Source of the DNA: Streptomyces cavernicola
GTDB taxonomy: Bacteria > Actinomycetota > Actinomycetes > Streptomycetales > Streptomycetaceae
NCBI RefSeq assembly: GCF_029968035.1
Contig: NZ_JASCIQ010000002.1
Span: forward strand, 124,001-188,000
Direction of reading: 5' to 3'
Length of the DNA: 64,000 bases
Both the position numbers and the translations under genes were made by a program. The notes under the pieces are model-generated. The model worked only from the letters and a program-made list of their open reading frames with translations, was not told the origin of the DNA and made no database searches. Shown here in pieces: positions 22,952 through 31,836 of the stretch; positions within the stretch are counted from its first letter, which is position 1, and every line of letters begins with the position of its first letter.

Positions 22952-24997
22952 ATGCTGCCCACCGCTCCCCGCCTCGGCCGCACCGGTCCGCTGCTGCACC
23001 TCGTGCTGCTGCTCGCGGCCACCGTCGGCGCACTGCTCGCCGGCGCCTCCCCCGCGTCCGCGCACGCCGCGCTGACCGGCAGCGACCCGAAGCAGGGCGC
23101 GGTGGTGCGGCAGGCCCCGGAACAGGTGACCCTGCAGTTCTCCGAGCAGGTCGCCATGTCGGACGACTCGATCCGGGTGCTCGACCCGAAGGGCAAGCGG
23201 GTCGACACCGGCGAACTTCAGGACCTGTGCAGCGGAAGCGTCGTCAAGTACGGCGTGCCGCTGCACTCCGGGCTGCCCGAGGGCACCTTCACGGTCGCCT
23301 GGAAGGCGGTCTCCGCGGACAGCCACCCGGTCTCCGGCGCCTTCAGCTTCTCCATCGGCGCCCCGTCCGAGACGAGCGTGGCGCTGCCCGAGCAGGCGGC
23401 CGGCGGCGGCGCCGTGGGCGTGCTCTACGGCATCGCCCGCTATGTGTCGTACGCCGGTTTCACCCTGCTCGTCGGCGCCGCCGCCTTCCTCCTCGCCTGC
23501 TGGCCAGGCGGCGTGGGCGTACGGGCGCTGCAGCGGCTCGTCGCGTACAGCTGGGTCGGCCTGGCCGGGGGCACGGTGGCGCTGTTGCTGCTGCGCGGGC
23601 CGTACACCGACTCGGGGCAGCTGGCGGACGTGCTCGACCTCGGCGGGCTCGGCGCGGTGCTCGCGACGAAGACCGGGGCGGCGCTGATCTCCCGGCTGCT
23701 GCTGCTCGGCGCGGCCGCGCTGTTCGTCGTGGTGCTCTTCGGGGCGTACGCGAAGCGCGAGGACCCGGCCGAGAAGCGGGACCTGACGTTCGGGCTCGCG
23801 GTGGGCGGCGGGGTCGTCGCGGCAGGTCTCGCCTCGACGTGGGCGCTGGCCGAGCACGCCTCGACCGGCATCCAGACGGCTCTGGCCATGCCCGTCGACG
23901 TGGTGCATCTGCTGGCCGTGGCCGGCTGGCTCGGCGGGCTCACGGCGCTGCTCGTCGCGCTCTACCGTGCCCCGGCGGACCGGCCGGTCGAGCGGAGCGC
24001 GGTGCGGCGCTTCTCCCGGGTCGCGTTCGGCTCCGTACTGGTCCTGGTGGCGACGGGGCTCTACCAGTCGTGGCGGCAGGTCGGCTCGTGGAACGCCCTG
24101 GTGTCCACGGCGTACGGGCAGTTGCTGCTCGTGAAGGTCGGGCTCGTGGTGCTGCTCGTCGGGATCGCGTCGATCTCGCGGCGCTGGACGGCACGGATCA
24201 CGCGCGAGGCGTCGGAGGCTGAGGCGGACGTCGCGGATGCGGACGTCGCCGAGGCGGATGTGGTCGAGGCTGACGTGGTCGAGGCGCACGTCGTCGAGCA
24301 GCGGGCCGCGCGGGAGGACGAGCCGGTGGCCGTACGGGCGTCGGCGGCCGGAAGCGCGAAGGCAGACCCCGCACCCGAGGTCGACGGGGACGCGAAGGCC
24401 GAGGGCGACAGCGCCGCCGACCCCGAGCGCGCCGCCCAACTCGCCCGCCAGCGCGCCGCCATGGACACGGCGCGCGAGAAGCGGATCAGGGACGCCGACC
24501 CGGACCGCGCGGGCCTCAGGCGCTCGGTGCTCGCGGAGGCGGCCGTCGCCGTCGTCCTGCTCGCCGTCACCACGGCCCTGACCGCCACCGAGCCGGGCCG
24601 GACCCAGGAGCAGGTCGACCGGGCGAACGCGGCCTCCGGCAGCGCGATGCCGAACCGCCCCGTGAAGATCGAGCTCCCCTTCGACACCGGCGGCGAGGAC
24701 GGCAAGGGCACCGTCCGCATCGACCTCGACCCGGGCCGTACCGGCTCCAACACCCTGCACGTCTGGGCCGAGCGCCCGAACGGCGAGGCCTTCGACGTAC
24801 CGGAGCTCAAGGTCGCGCTGACCCTGAAGGCCAAGGACATCGGGCCGCTGCCGGTCGAGCCGGACCGGATCGCCGCCGGCCACTGGAGCTCGGCGGGCCT
24901 GCAGGTCCCGATGCCGGGCGACTGGCAGCTCTCGGTGACCGTGCGCACCTCGGACATCGACCAAGTGACCGTGAACAAGAACGTGAAGATCGGCTGA
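22952..24997 (+). CDS. CopC-CopD fusion copper protein with C-terminal YtkA-like domain
   Basis: A 681-residue protein. After a signal peptide the CopC domain starts at HAALTGSDPKQGAVV, where the first His is a copper ligand. The domain continues to DSHPVSGAFSFSIG. About eight membrane helices of a CopD domain follow. A cytoplasmic acidic insert (about residues 420-510) carries a run of A-D-V-(A/V)-E pentapeptides encoded by 15-bp repeats near 24217-24300. A last helix leads to a YtkA-like external domain (LDPGRTGSNTLHVWAERPNG). It probably imports or senses copper at the membrane. ATG 22952 follows the ECuC stop by 14 bases, and DyP follows after 4 bases, so the genes form one operon. Confidence 0.87.
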   Translation: MLPTAPRLGRTGPLLHLVLLLAATVGALLAGASPASAHAALTGSDPKQGAVVRQAPEQVTLQFSEQVAMSDDSIRVLDPKGKRVDTGELQDLCSGSVVKYGVPLHSGLPEGTFTVAWKAVSADSHPVSGAFSFSIGAPSETSVALPEQAAGGGAVGVLYGIARYVSYAGFTLLVGAAAFLLACWPGGVGVRALQRLVAYSWVGLAGGTVALLLLRGPYTDSGQLADVLDLGGLGAVLATKTGAALISRLLLLGAAALFVVVLFGAYAKREDPAEKRDLTFGLAVGGGVVAAGLASTWALAEHASTGIQTALAMPVDVVHLLAVAGWLGGLTALLVALYRAPADRPVERSAVRRFSRVAFGSVLVLVATGLYQSWRQVGSWNALVSTAYGQLLLVKVGLVVLLVGIASISRRWTARITREASEAEADVADADVAEADVVEADVVEAHVVEQRAAREDEPVAVRASAAGSAKADPAPEVDGDAKAEGDSAADPERAAQLARQRAAMDTAREKRIRDADPDRAGLRRSVLAEAAVAVVLLAVTTALTATEPGRTQEQVDRANAASGSAMPNRPVKIELPFDTGGEDGKGTVRIDLDPGRTGSNTLHVWAERPNGEAFDVPELKVALTLKAKDIGPLPVEPDRIAAGHWSSAGLQVPMPGDWQLSVTVRTSDIDQVTVNKNVKIG

Positions 24998-25001
24998 CCC
25001 C

Positions 25002-26306
25002 ATGACTGTTGACGACCGCGCGGAGAACCCGTCCCGTACGACCGGGGAGCGGGACGACACCGCAGGCCCCGCCGCCGAGCTGTCCCGGCGGCGGCTGCTC
25101 GGGACGGTGGGGGCGGCGGGGGCCGGCGGGCTCGCGCTCGGCGCGGTCGGCGGCGTGGCCGGGCACGCGGCGGCGCAGCCCGAGCCCGGTGCGGGGCTCG
25201 CCTCGGTGGGGCGGACCGAGGTGCCGTTCGGCGGCGAGCACCAGCCGGGCATCACCACGCCGATGCAGGCCCGCGGCCATCTCGTCGCCTTCGACCTGGC
25301 CCCCGGCGCGGGCCGCAAGGAGGCCGCCGCGCTCCTTCGCCGCTGGTCGGCGACGGCCCGCAGGCTGATGGCGGGGCGCCCGGCGGGCGACTCCACCATC
25401 ACGCTCGACGCCGGGCCGTCCTCGCTCACCGTCACGGTCGGCTTCGGCCGCAGCTTCTTCGGCCGTACAGGTCTGGAGAAGCAGCGGCCGTTCGCGCTCG
25501 ACCCGCTGCCCGCGTTCTCCTCCGACCGGCTTGACGCCAAGCGCAGCGAGGGCGACCTGTGGGTGCAGATCGGCGCCGACGACGCGCTCGTCGCCTTCGA
25601 CGCGCTGCGCACCCTGCAGCGGGACGCGGGCGACGCGGCCCGGGTGCGCTGGCAGATGAACGGCTTCAACCGCACGCCCGGCGCGACCGAGCAGCCCATG
25701 ACGACCCGCAATCTGATGGGCCAGGTCGACGGCACCAACAACCCGAAGGAGTCCGAGCCGGACTTCCGGAAGCGGATCTTCGTGCCCGCGAACGCCGCCG
25801 ACGGCTCGTCCGACCCCGCCTGGATGGCCGGCGGCTCCTACGCGGTCGTACGCCGGATCCGGATGCTCCTCGACGACTGGGAGAAGCTCTCGCAGACCGC
25901 CCAGGAGAAGGTCATCGGGCGCAGGAAGTCCGACGGCGCCCCGCTGACCGGGGGCTCCGAGACGACCGAGCCGAAGCTGGACGCGTTCGACGCCGAGGGC
26001 AAGCCGGTCATCCCCGCGGACGCGCACGCGCGCATCTCCCGGCCGGACCAGAACGGCGGGGCCGCGATGCTGCGCAGGCCGTTCTCCTTCCACGACGGGT
26101 ACGACGAGGACGGCGTGCCGGACGCGGGCCTGCTCTTCATCTGCTGGCAGGCCGACCCGATGCGCGGCTTCGTGCCGGTGCAGCGCAAGCTCGACCGGGG
26201 CGACGCGCTCTCGGCGTTCATCCGGCACGAGTCGAGCGGCCTCTTCGCGGTACCCGGAGGCGCACGTTCCGGTGAATATGTGGGGCAGCGGCTCCTGGAG
26301 TCCTGA
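25002..26306 (+). CDS. dtpA: Tat-exported dye-decolourising (DyP) heme peroxidase
   Basis: A 434-residue peroxidase with a twin-arginine signal (AELSRRRLLGTVGAAGAGG) and the DyP fold. The GxxDG motif appears as LMGQVDGTNNPKESE, with the distal Asp. The distal Arg lies in SYAVVRRIRM. The C-terminal half includes HARISRPDQNGGAAMLRRPFSFHDG. EfeB/DtpA-type enzymes use peroxide at heme and in Streptomyces take part in a copper-dependent step with the oxidase GlxA. The ATG is 4 bases after the CopCD stop. Export folded via Tat would place it in the same compartment as the preceding chaperones. Confidence 0.92.
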   Translation: MTVDDRAENPSRTTGERDDTAGPAAELSRRRLLGTVGAAGAGGLALGAVGGVAGHAAAQPEPGAGLASVGRTEVPFGGEHQPGITTPMQARGHLVAFDLAPGAGRKEAAALLRRWSATARRLMAGRPAGDSTITLDAGPSSLTVTVGFGRSFFGRTGLEKQRPFALDPLPAFSSDRLDAKRSEGDLWVQIGADDALVAFDALRTLQRDAGDAARVRWQMNGFNRTPGATEQPMTTRNLMGQVDGTNNPKESEPDFRKRIFVPANAADGSSDPAWMAGGSYAVVRRIRMLLDDWEKLSQTAQEKVIGRRKSDGAPLTGGSETTEPKLDAFDAEGKPVIPADAHARISRPDQNGGAAMLRRPFSFHDGYDEDGVPDAGLLFICWQADPMRGFVPVQRKLDRGDALSAFIRHESSGLFAVPGGARSGEYVGQRLLES

Positions 26307-26373
26307 GCGGCTCCCGGGGCAGGTCTCGGGTTCGGCGGCGCCGCGGCCCCGTACAGCGCATTAAGGTGACGGT

Positions 26374-27309
26374 ATGTCGGCCACCCGCTACACCTATCTC
26401 GGACCCGAGGGCACCTTCACCGAAGCCGCCCTGCGCACTCTGCCCGAAGCGGCCACCCGGGAGCTCGTGCCCATGGTGTCCGTGCCCGCGGCGCTCGACG
26501 CCGTGCGCGGCGGCCAGGCCGCGGCCGCGCTCGTGCCGATCGAGAACTCGGTGGAGGGCGGCGTCACCGCGACGCTCGACGAGCTCGCCACCGGCGAACC
26601 GCTGATGATCTACCGCGAGGTGCTGCTCCCGATCGCGTTCGCGCTCCTGGTCCGCCCCGGCACGAAGCTGTCCGACGTCAAGACGGTCACCGGCCACCCG
26701 GTCGCCCAGCCGCAGGTCCGCAACTGGCTCTCGGCGCACCTTCCGGAGGCCCATTGGGAGTCCGCGGCCTCGAACGCGGACGGTGCGCGCCTCGTGCAGG
26801 AGGGCCGCTTCGACGCCGCGTTCGCGGGCGAGTTCGCGGCTGCGACGTACGGCCTCGAGGCGCTGGTCACCGAGATCCACGACGCGGAGAACGCCGAGAC
26901 CCGCTTCGTGCTCGTCGGCCGCCCCGCCCGGCCCGCGGCACCGACCGGCGCCGACAAGACCTCCGTCGTCATCTGGCTCGACGACGACCACCCGGGTGCG
27001 CTGCTCGAGTTCCTGCAGGAGTTCGCGGTGCGCGGGGTCAACCTGATGTTGATCCAGTCCCGGCCTACGGGCGCGGGCATCGGCAACTACTGCTTCTGCG
27101 TGGACGCCGAGGGGCACATCGCGGAGCGCCGGGTCGGCGAGGCTCTGATGGGGCTGAAGCGGATCTCGCCGAAGGTGCGGTTCCTCGGCTCGTACCCGCG
27201 GGCCGGCGTGACGCCCGACGAAGTGCGGGCGCTGCGCGCGGGCACGACGGACGCGGAGTTCACGTCGGCGGCGGACTGGCTGGCGCGGGTCCAGGACGGC
27301 CGGGCGTAA
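26374..27309 (+). CDS. pheA: Prephenate dehydratase
   Basis: A 311-residue enzyme of phenylalanine synthesis converting prephenate to phenylpyruvate. The catalytic domain (1-190) starts YTYLGPEGTFTEAAL and contains VPIENSVEGGV and the TRF motif in AETRFVLVG. The ACT regulatory domain (about 200-285) has the GALLEFLQEFAVRGVNLMLIQSRPTG motif (ESRP-type, here QSRP) that binds phenylalanine for feedback inhibition. It lacks a chorismate mutase domain, as usual in actinobacteria. It starts 67 bases after DyP, and a terminator follows it. Confidence 0.95.
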   Translation: MSATRYTYLGPEGTFTEAALRTLPEAATRELVPMVSVPAALDAVRGGQAAAALVPIENSVEGGVTATLDELATGEPLMIYREVLLPIAFALLVRPGTKLSDVKTVTGHPVAQPQVRNWLSAHLPEAHWESAASNADGARLVQEGRFDAAFAGEFAAATYGLEALVTEIHDAENAETRFVLVGRPARPAAPTGADKTSVVIWLDDDHPGALLEFLQEFAVRGVNLMLIQSRPTGAGIGNYCFCVDAEGHIAERRVGEALMGLKRISPKVRFLGSYPRAGVTPDEVRALRAGTTDAEFTSAADWLARVQDGRA

Positions 27310-27327
27310 GCCCTCCTGCGGGCGCGG

Positions 27328-27351
27328 GCGGGCGTGGCCCACGACGCCCGC
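27328..27351 (+). terminator. pheA terminator
   Basis: GCGGGCGT (27328-27335) pairs with ACGCCCGC (27344-27351) around an 8-base loop, 18 bases after the stop. Confidence 0.6.
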
Positions 27352-27400
27352 CGCTCCCCTCGGGCGCGGTTCGGCACCTTGTCCTACCTGCGGATTTTCT

Positions 27401-27737
27401 CTGTCCACAGGGTTATCCACAGGTTGTCTTCTCGACCTGGGGACAAGTCGACACCAACCCCCGACTTCGTCGACAAATCACCCTTGTCGCCCCATCTCCC
27501 TCCACAGGCCCGCACGCCCCCTCTCGTCCACTCAATTCCTTTCATCAATCCTTTAGGGCGAGCCTTTTCCACTCGAAAGTGAGCGCGCGAGGGGTTTGTG
27601 CCAGGAATTCTTCGGTCCGCTTTGCACTTCGAGAATGATCGTTTCCGATATCCACAGACCTTTCGCACAGCCTGTGGATAACTCTCCTCCGGGACCCATA
27701 CCTGTGGACAAGCGCAGCTCAAGTGCCGCTCTCCACA
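27401..27737. promoter_or_regulatory. DnaA-box cluster in the pheA-serS gap
   Basis: The 605-base gap 27310-27914 holds no supported gene. Within it are three perfect DnaA boxes: TTATCCACA at 27413-27421, and minus-oriented boxes at 27673-27681 and 27703-27711. Near matches lie at 27401-27409 (CTGTCCACA), 27648-27656 (ATATCCACA) and 27729-27737 (CTCTCCACA). The region is less GC-rich than its surroundings. It also contains the serS promoter; I saw no T-box leader. Confidence 0.65.
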
Positions 27738-27914
27738 AGGAGTTACGGTCAAGCCGCGACGAGCGAGCTGCCTCCATCCGGGGATGCGAGGGGTTTTCCC
27801 TTGACCCTCCGCCGGCCTTCCGCTGACCGTCCGGCGACCTTCCGCCGGCCCTCGCGAAGGCGCAGCGGGAATACGGGTCGAGGACCCCGAGCGCGCACCG
27901 GTAGCCTGGAGCGC

Positions 27915-29192
27915 GTGATTGACCTTCGCCTGCTCCGTGAGGACCCCGACCGTGTCCGCGCTTCTCAGCGCGCCCGTGGAGAGGACGTCGCGCTCGTCGA
28001 CTCTCTGCTCTCCGCCGACGAGCGGCGCAGGTCCTCCAGCGTCCGCTTCGACGAGCTGCGCGCCGAGCAGAAGCAGCTCGGCAAGCTCATCCCCAAGGCC
28101 ACGCCGGAAGAGCGGGCCGAGCTCCTCAAGCGCGCCGAGCAGCTGAAGAGCGACGTCAAGGCAGCCGACGCCGAGCAGGACGAGGCCAAGGCCGAGACCG
28201 ACCGCCTCCTGCTCCAGCTCGGCAACCTCGTGCACCCGGACGTCCCGGTCGGCGGCGAAGAGGACTTCGTAGAGCTGGAGACGCACGGCACGATCCGCGA
28301 CTTCGGCGCCGAGGGCTTCGAGCCCAAAGACCACCTGGAGCTCGGCACGCTCCTCGGCGCGATCGACGTCGAGCGCGGCGCCAAGGTCTCCGGTTCGCGC
28401 TTCTACTTCCTCACCGGCGTCGGCGCGCTGCTCGAACTCGCCCTGGTGAACGCCGCGTTGGCGCAGGCCACGGCCGCCGGCTTCACGCCGATGCTGACCC
28501 CGGCCCTGGTCCGCCCGCAGTCCATGGCCGGCACGGGCTTCCTCGGCCAGGCCGCCGCCGACGTCTACCACCTGGACAAGGACGACCTCTACCTGGTCGG
28601 CACGTCCGAGGTGCCGCTCGCGGCGTACCACATGGACGAGATCATCGAGGCGGACAAGCTGCCGCTGCGCTACGCCGGGTTCTCGCCCTGCTTCCGCCGC
28701 GAGGCCGGCTCGCACGGCAAGGACACCCGCGGCATCTTCCGGGTCCACCAGTTCGACAAGGTCGAGATGTTCTCGTACGTCGACCCGGCCGACTCCGAGA
28801 ACGAGCACAAGCGGCTTCTGGAGTGGGAGAAGGAGTGGCTGGCCTCGCTTGAGCTGCCGTTCCGCGTCATCGACGTCGCCACCGGCGACCTCGGCTCCTC
28901 GGCCGCCCGCAAGTACGACTGCGAGGCCTGGATCCCGACGCAGGGCAAGTACCGCGAGCTGACCTCGACGTCCGACTGCACCGAGTTCCAGTCGCGCCGC
29001 CTGTCCATCCGCATGCGGGAGGACAAGAAGGTCAAGCCGCTGGCGACGCTGAACGGCACGCTGTGCGCCGTGCCGCGCACGATCGTGGCGATCCTGGAGA
29101 ACCACCAGCTGGCCGACGGCTCGGTGCGCGTGCCCGAGGTGCTGCGCCCCTACCTCGGCGGGCGCGAGGTACTGGAGCCGGTCGCCAAGTGA
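27915..29192 (+). CDS. serS: Seryl-tRNA synthetase
   Basis: A 425-residue class II synthetase. The N-terminal coiled-coil arm (about residues 30-100, with [30 protein letters not shown]) binds the long arm of tRNA-Ser. The catalytic core has motif 2 ([29 protein letters not shown]) and motif 3 ([19 protein letters not shown]). GTG at 27915 is preceded by GGAGC and restores the usual N-terminus ([14 protein letters not shown]). The longer in-frame reading into the DnaA-box gap is spurious. Its stop overlaps the HAD gene start by 4 bases. A cognate tRNA-Ser(TGA) lies at 8211-8295. Confidence 0.96.
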   Translation: MIDLRLLREDPDRVRASQRARGEDVALVDSLLSADERRRSSSVRFDELRAEQKQLGKLIPKATPEERAELLKRAEQLKSDVKAADAEQDEAKAETDRLLLQLGNLVHPDVPVGGEEDFVELETHGTIRDFGAEGFEPKDHLELGTLLGAIDVERGAKVSGSRFYFLTGVGALLELALVNAALAQATAAGFTPMLTPALVRPQSMAGTGFLGQAAADVYHLDKDDLYLVGTSEVPLAAYHMDEIIEADKLPLRYAGFSPCFRREAGSHGKDTRGIFRVHQFDKVEMFSYVDPADSENEHKRLLEWEKEWLASLELPFRVIDVATGDLGSSAARKYDCEAWIPTQGKYRELTSTSDCTEFQSRRLSIRMREDKKVKPLATLNGTLCAVPRTIVAILENHQLADGSVRVPEVLRPYLGGREVLEPVAK

Positions 29193-30148
29193 GCTCACTT
29201 CCCGGTCCGGAGACCACTGCGGGGGACGGCGACGCCGCGCGCGTCGTCACGGTCGGCCAGATGAAGGCGGGCGCCGCCGTTCAGGCCGCCGCCCAGCGGG
29301 ACGCGCTCGCGGCTCCGGCCGCGCCGGGCGCGTTCCCGTACAAGCTGATCGCGACCGATCTCGACGGCACGCTGCTGCGGTCCGACGAGACGATCTCGCC
29401 GCGTACGCGCGCCGCGCTCGAAGCCGCCTGCGGTCTCGGCGCCGCGCACATCGTGGTCACCGGCCGGGCCGTGCCCTGGACCCGGCACATCCTCGACGAC
29501 CTCGGGTACGAGGGCCTCGCGGTGTGCGGCCAGGGCGCGCAGGTCTACCACGCGGGCGAGCACCGGCTGCTCACCTCGGTGACCCTGGACCGCCAGCTGG
29601 CCGGGCTCGCCCTGGCCAAGCTGGAGGCCGAGATCGGGCCGCTCGCCCTGGCCGCGAGCCAGGACGGGGTGGACGGCAAGGTGCTCGTCGGCCCCGGCTA
29701 CCGCGTGCAGGAAGGCCCGCTCTCGGTGCAGCCGATCGCGGATCCGGCGGAGATCTGGGCGGCCCCGCTGAACAAGCTGTACATCCAGCACCCCGACCTC
29801 TCCGACGACGCGCTCGCCGCGACGGCCCGGCGGGTCTCCGGTGACCTGGTGGGCGTGACCATGGCAGGCCCGGGGATAGTCGAACTCCTGCCGCTCGGGC
29901 TCTCCAAGGCGACCGGCCTCTCGCTCGCCGCGCGCCGCCTGGGCGCGAAGGCCAAGGACACGATCGCCTTCGGCGACATGCCCAACGACATCCCGATGTT
30001 CGGCTGGGCCGCGCACAGCGTGGCCATGGCCAACGCCCACGACGAGCTCAAGGCCGTCGCCGACGAGGTGACCGCGTCCAACGAGGACGACGGCATCGCG
30101 CTGGTCCTGGAGCGGCTGCTCGCCGACCGGGGAACACCCACGCGGTAG
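29189..30148 (+). CDS. Cof-type HAD phosphatase
   Basis: A 319-residue HAD-superfamily (class IIB) hydrolase. After about 48 flexible residues, motif I is [15 protein letters not shown] (nucleophile Asp), motif II lies in [11 protein letters not shown], motif III Lys is in [11 protein letters not shown] and motif IV is [14 protein letters not shown]. Cof-like enzymes dephosphorylate sugar phosphates or cofactors. The GTG start overlaps the serS stop, but methionine at 29261 is an alternative that removes most of the leader. A 19-bp tandem duplication spans its stop codon. A paralogue with the same motifs is at 42901-43788. Confidence 0.85.
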   Translation: MSSLPGPETTAGDGDAARVVTVGQMKAGAAVQAAAQRDALAAPAAPGAFPYKLIATDLDGTLLRSDETISPRTRAALEAACGLGAAHIVVTGRAVPWTRHILDDLGYEGLAVCGQGAQVYHAGEHRLLTSVTLDRQLAGLALAKLEAEIGPLALAASQDGVDGKVLVGPGYRVQEGPLSVQPIADPAEIWAAPLNKLYIQHPDLSDDALAATARRVSGDLVGVTMAGPGIVELLPLGLSKATGLSLAARRLGAKAKDTIAFGDMPNDIPMFGWAAHSVAMANAHDELKAVADEVTASNEDDGIALVLERLLADRGTPTR

Positions 30149-30176
30149 TTCCGAAGTCACGCGGTAGTTCCGAAGT
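30139..30176 (+). repeat. Perfect 19-bp tandem duplication over the HAD stop codon
   Basis: The 19-base unit at 30139-30157 is repeated exactly at 30158-30176. The first copy contains the last codons and TAG stop of the HAD gene; the second lies in the leader of the DUF488 gene, just before its ribosome site. Confidence 0.9.
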
Positions 30177-30192
30177 TCGGAGGACCTGGATC

Positions 30193-30552
30193 ATGACCGC
30201 TGCGCGTACCGTCCGTCTCCGCCGGGTCTACGAGACCCCCGAGGCCGAGGACGGTACGCGCGTCCTCGTCGACCGCCTCTGGCCACGCGGCCTGAGCAAG
30301 GCGGACGCACGGATCGACCTCTGGCCCAAGGACCTCACCCCGTCGACGGAGCTGCGCCGCTGGTTCCACGGCTCCGAGGGCTCCTTCGACGAGTTCCGCG
30401 AGCGGTACGAGGCGGAGCTCGACGGGGAGGCGCAGCGGGCGGCGCTCGACGAGGTGCGGGCGCTGGCGGCGAAGGGGCCGGTCACGCTGCTGTCCGCGGT
30501 CAAGGAGCTTGAGCGGAGCCATGTTTCGGTGCTGGCGGAGCGGTTGAGGTAG
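30193..30552 (+). CDS. DUF488 (YeaO-like) protein
   Basis: A 119-residue single-domain DUF488 protein. It has the family signature RVLVDRLWPRGLSKADARIDLWPKDL, then STELRRWFHG and FRERYEAEL, and ends with GPVTLLSAVKELERSHV. DUF488 folds resemble small nucleotide- or nucleic-acid-binding modules, but no reaction is established. CGGAGGA lies about 10 bases ahead of ATG 30193. It follows the HAD gene by 44 bases and probably belongs to the serS transcription unit. Confidence 0.85.
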   Translation: MTAARTVRLRRVYETPEAEDGTRVLVDRLWPRGLSKADARIDLWPKDLTPSTELRRWFHGSEGSFDEFRERYEAELDGEAQRAALDEVRALAAKGPVTLLSAVKELERSHVSVLAERLR

Positions 30553-30845
30553 GGGTTCTTCCTCCCCTCCCTGCCCTTTCCGCCCCTTCCCGCCCCTTCT
30601 CCAGGGGCCTGGCGGACGGCTCCGTGGGCTGCGTTCCCGTGCGTCGTTTCCAGGGCTGCCGCCCTTGGATCCTGGTTGGCCGAGGCTGCCGCCTCCGCCC
30701 GTGACTCACCTCCACCGGAGCCCGCTTCAAGGCTCCGCCCGGACCCGTCCCGGGGCCTGGCCCCAGCCCCCGTCGGGGGACCAGCTTGGCCCCTCCCAGC
30801 GCTCGGCTCCGCAGGGGCCGGATTGTGCAGGCCGGCGCCGAGAGT

Positions 30846-30889
30846 GCCCCGATAGGGGCGCGGGGAACTGCGCGACCGGCCACGACGGC
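30846..30889. repeat. Streptomyces dispersed intergenic repeat
   Basis: The block contains GGGGCGCGGGGAACTGCGCG, a motif I know as a very common intergenic element of Streptomyces genomes. It sits in the 532-base gap 30553-31084. That gap also starts with a pyrimidine-rich tract (about 30556-30602) and contains a likely -10 (TAGGAT, 31043-31048) for the following regulator. No gene is supported in the gap. Confidence 0.6.
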
Positions 30890-31084
30890 GCGGCAGCCGA
30901 ACGACGGCCGGGATCCGGGGCGACAGCCCCGGGCAGGGTCCCGGGACGGGAGCCTCGGTGGGGACAGGCCTCGCAGCCCCGACGAACGGAGTCCAGGGAG
31001 GGGCGGGGTGGGGAAGCGCACAGGGACGTAGCGCGAGGCAGTTGTAGGATGACTGGGCAACAGGGCAAACCGAGAGGAACGCGC

Positions 31085-31759
31085 ATGGCGCTGCAGGCCG
31101 CGGGCCGACAGTCACTGGTGGACACGGTCGTCGACCAGCTCCGTACGCAGCTCACCGAAGGCGAGTGGGCCGTCGGCGACCGCATCCCGACCGAGCACAC
31201 CCTCGCCGAGCAGCTCGGCGTCGGCCGCAACACGGTCCGCGAGGCCGTCCGCGTCCTGGTGCACGCGGGCCTGCTCGAGTCCCGGCAGGGCAACGGCACG
31301 TTCGTACGGTCCGCCGCCGACCCCTCCGCCGTACTGCGCGGCATGCGCCACGCGGGCGCCCTGGAGGTCACCGAGGTCCGCGTCGCCCTGGAGGCCGAGG
31401 CCGCCAGGCTGGCCGCCGAGCGCCGGGACACCCACGACCTGCTGCGGCTGCGCGCCGCCCTCGACACGCTGCACGAGGAGGGGGACCGGAACGCGGACGC
31501 GGACATGGCCTTCCACCTGGCCGTCGTCGAGGCCACGCACAACACCGCGTTCATCGAGGTCTACCGCTTCTTCTCGGTGCAGGTGCACGAGGTGCTCGTG
31601 CACGCGCTCGGCGACCGGGACATGCCGCCCGTCGACATCTCCGCGCACGAGGCCCTCGTCGACGCCGTCGAGGCCGGCGACCCGGTCGCGGCCGACGCCG
31701 CCGTGCGCGCACTCCTGAAGGTGCCCATCGACGCACTCCGGCAGCTCGGCGTGCGCTGA
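31085..31759 (+). CDS. FadR-type (FCD) GntR-family transcriptional regulator
   Basis: A 224-residue regulator. The winged helix-turn-helix (about 10-75) reads GDRIPTEHTLAEQLGVGRNTVREAVRVLVHAGLLESRQGNGTFV. The FCD ligand-binding domain has the metal-binding Asp/His pattern in MAFHLAVVEATHN and ISAHEALVDAVEAGD. ATG 31085 has GAGGAAC 6 bases upstream; an earlier ATG at 31049 has none. It is 77 bases ahead of the CynX-type transporter on the same strand and is the natural candidate to control it. The ligand is probably a small organic acid but is unproven. Confidence 0.88.
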   Translation: MALQAAGRQSLVDTVVDQLRTQLTEGEWAVGDRIPTEHTLAEQLGVGRNTVREAVRVLVHAGLLESRQGNGTFVRSAADPSAVLRGMRHAGALEVTEVRVALEAEAARLAAERRDTHDLLRLRAALDTLHEEGDRNADADMAFHLAVVEATHNTAFIEVYRFFSVQVHEVLVHALGDRDMPPVDISAHEALVDAVEAGDPVAADAAVRALLKVPIDALRQLGVR

Positions 31760-31836
31760 CCCCGCCCCGCGCACATCCCCTGACCCCGCACACGTACGGG
31801 CCCGTACAGCCGTACGCCCGAGAAAGGTGCCCTCTT

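Noticed and set aside
27310..27914. T-box leader for serS
   Set aside because: No T-box consensus (AGGGTGGNACCGCG-like) or matching terminator was found; the gap is better explained by DnaA boxes and an ordinary promoter.
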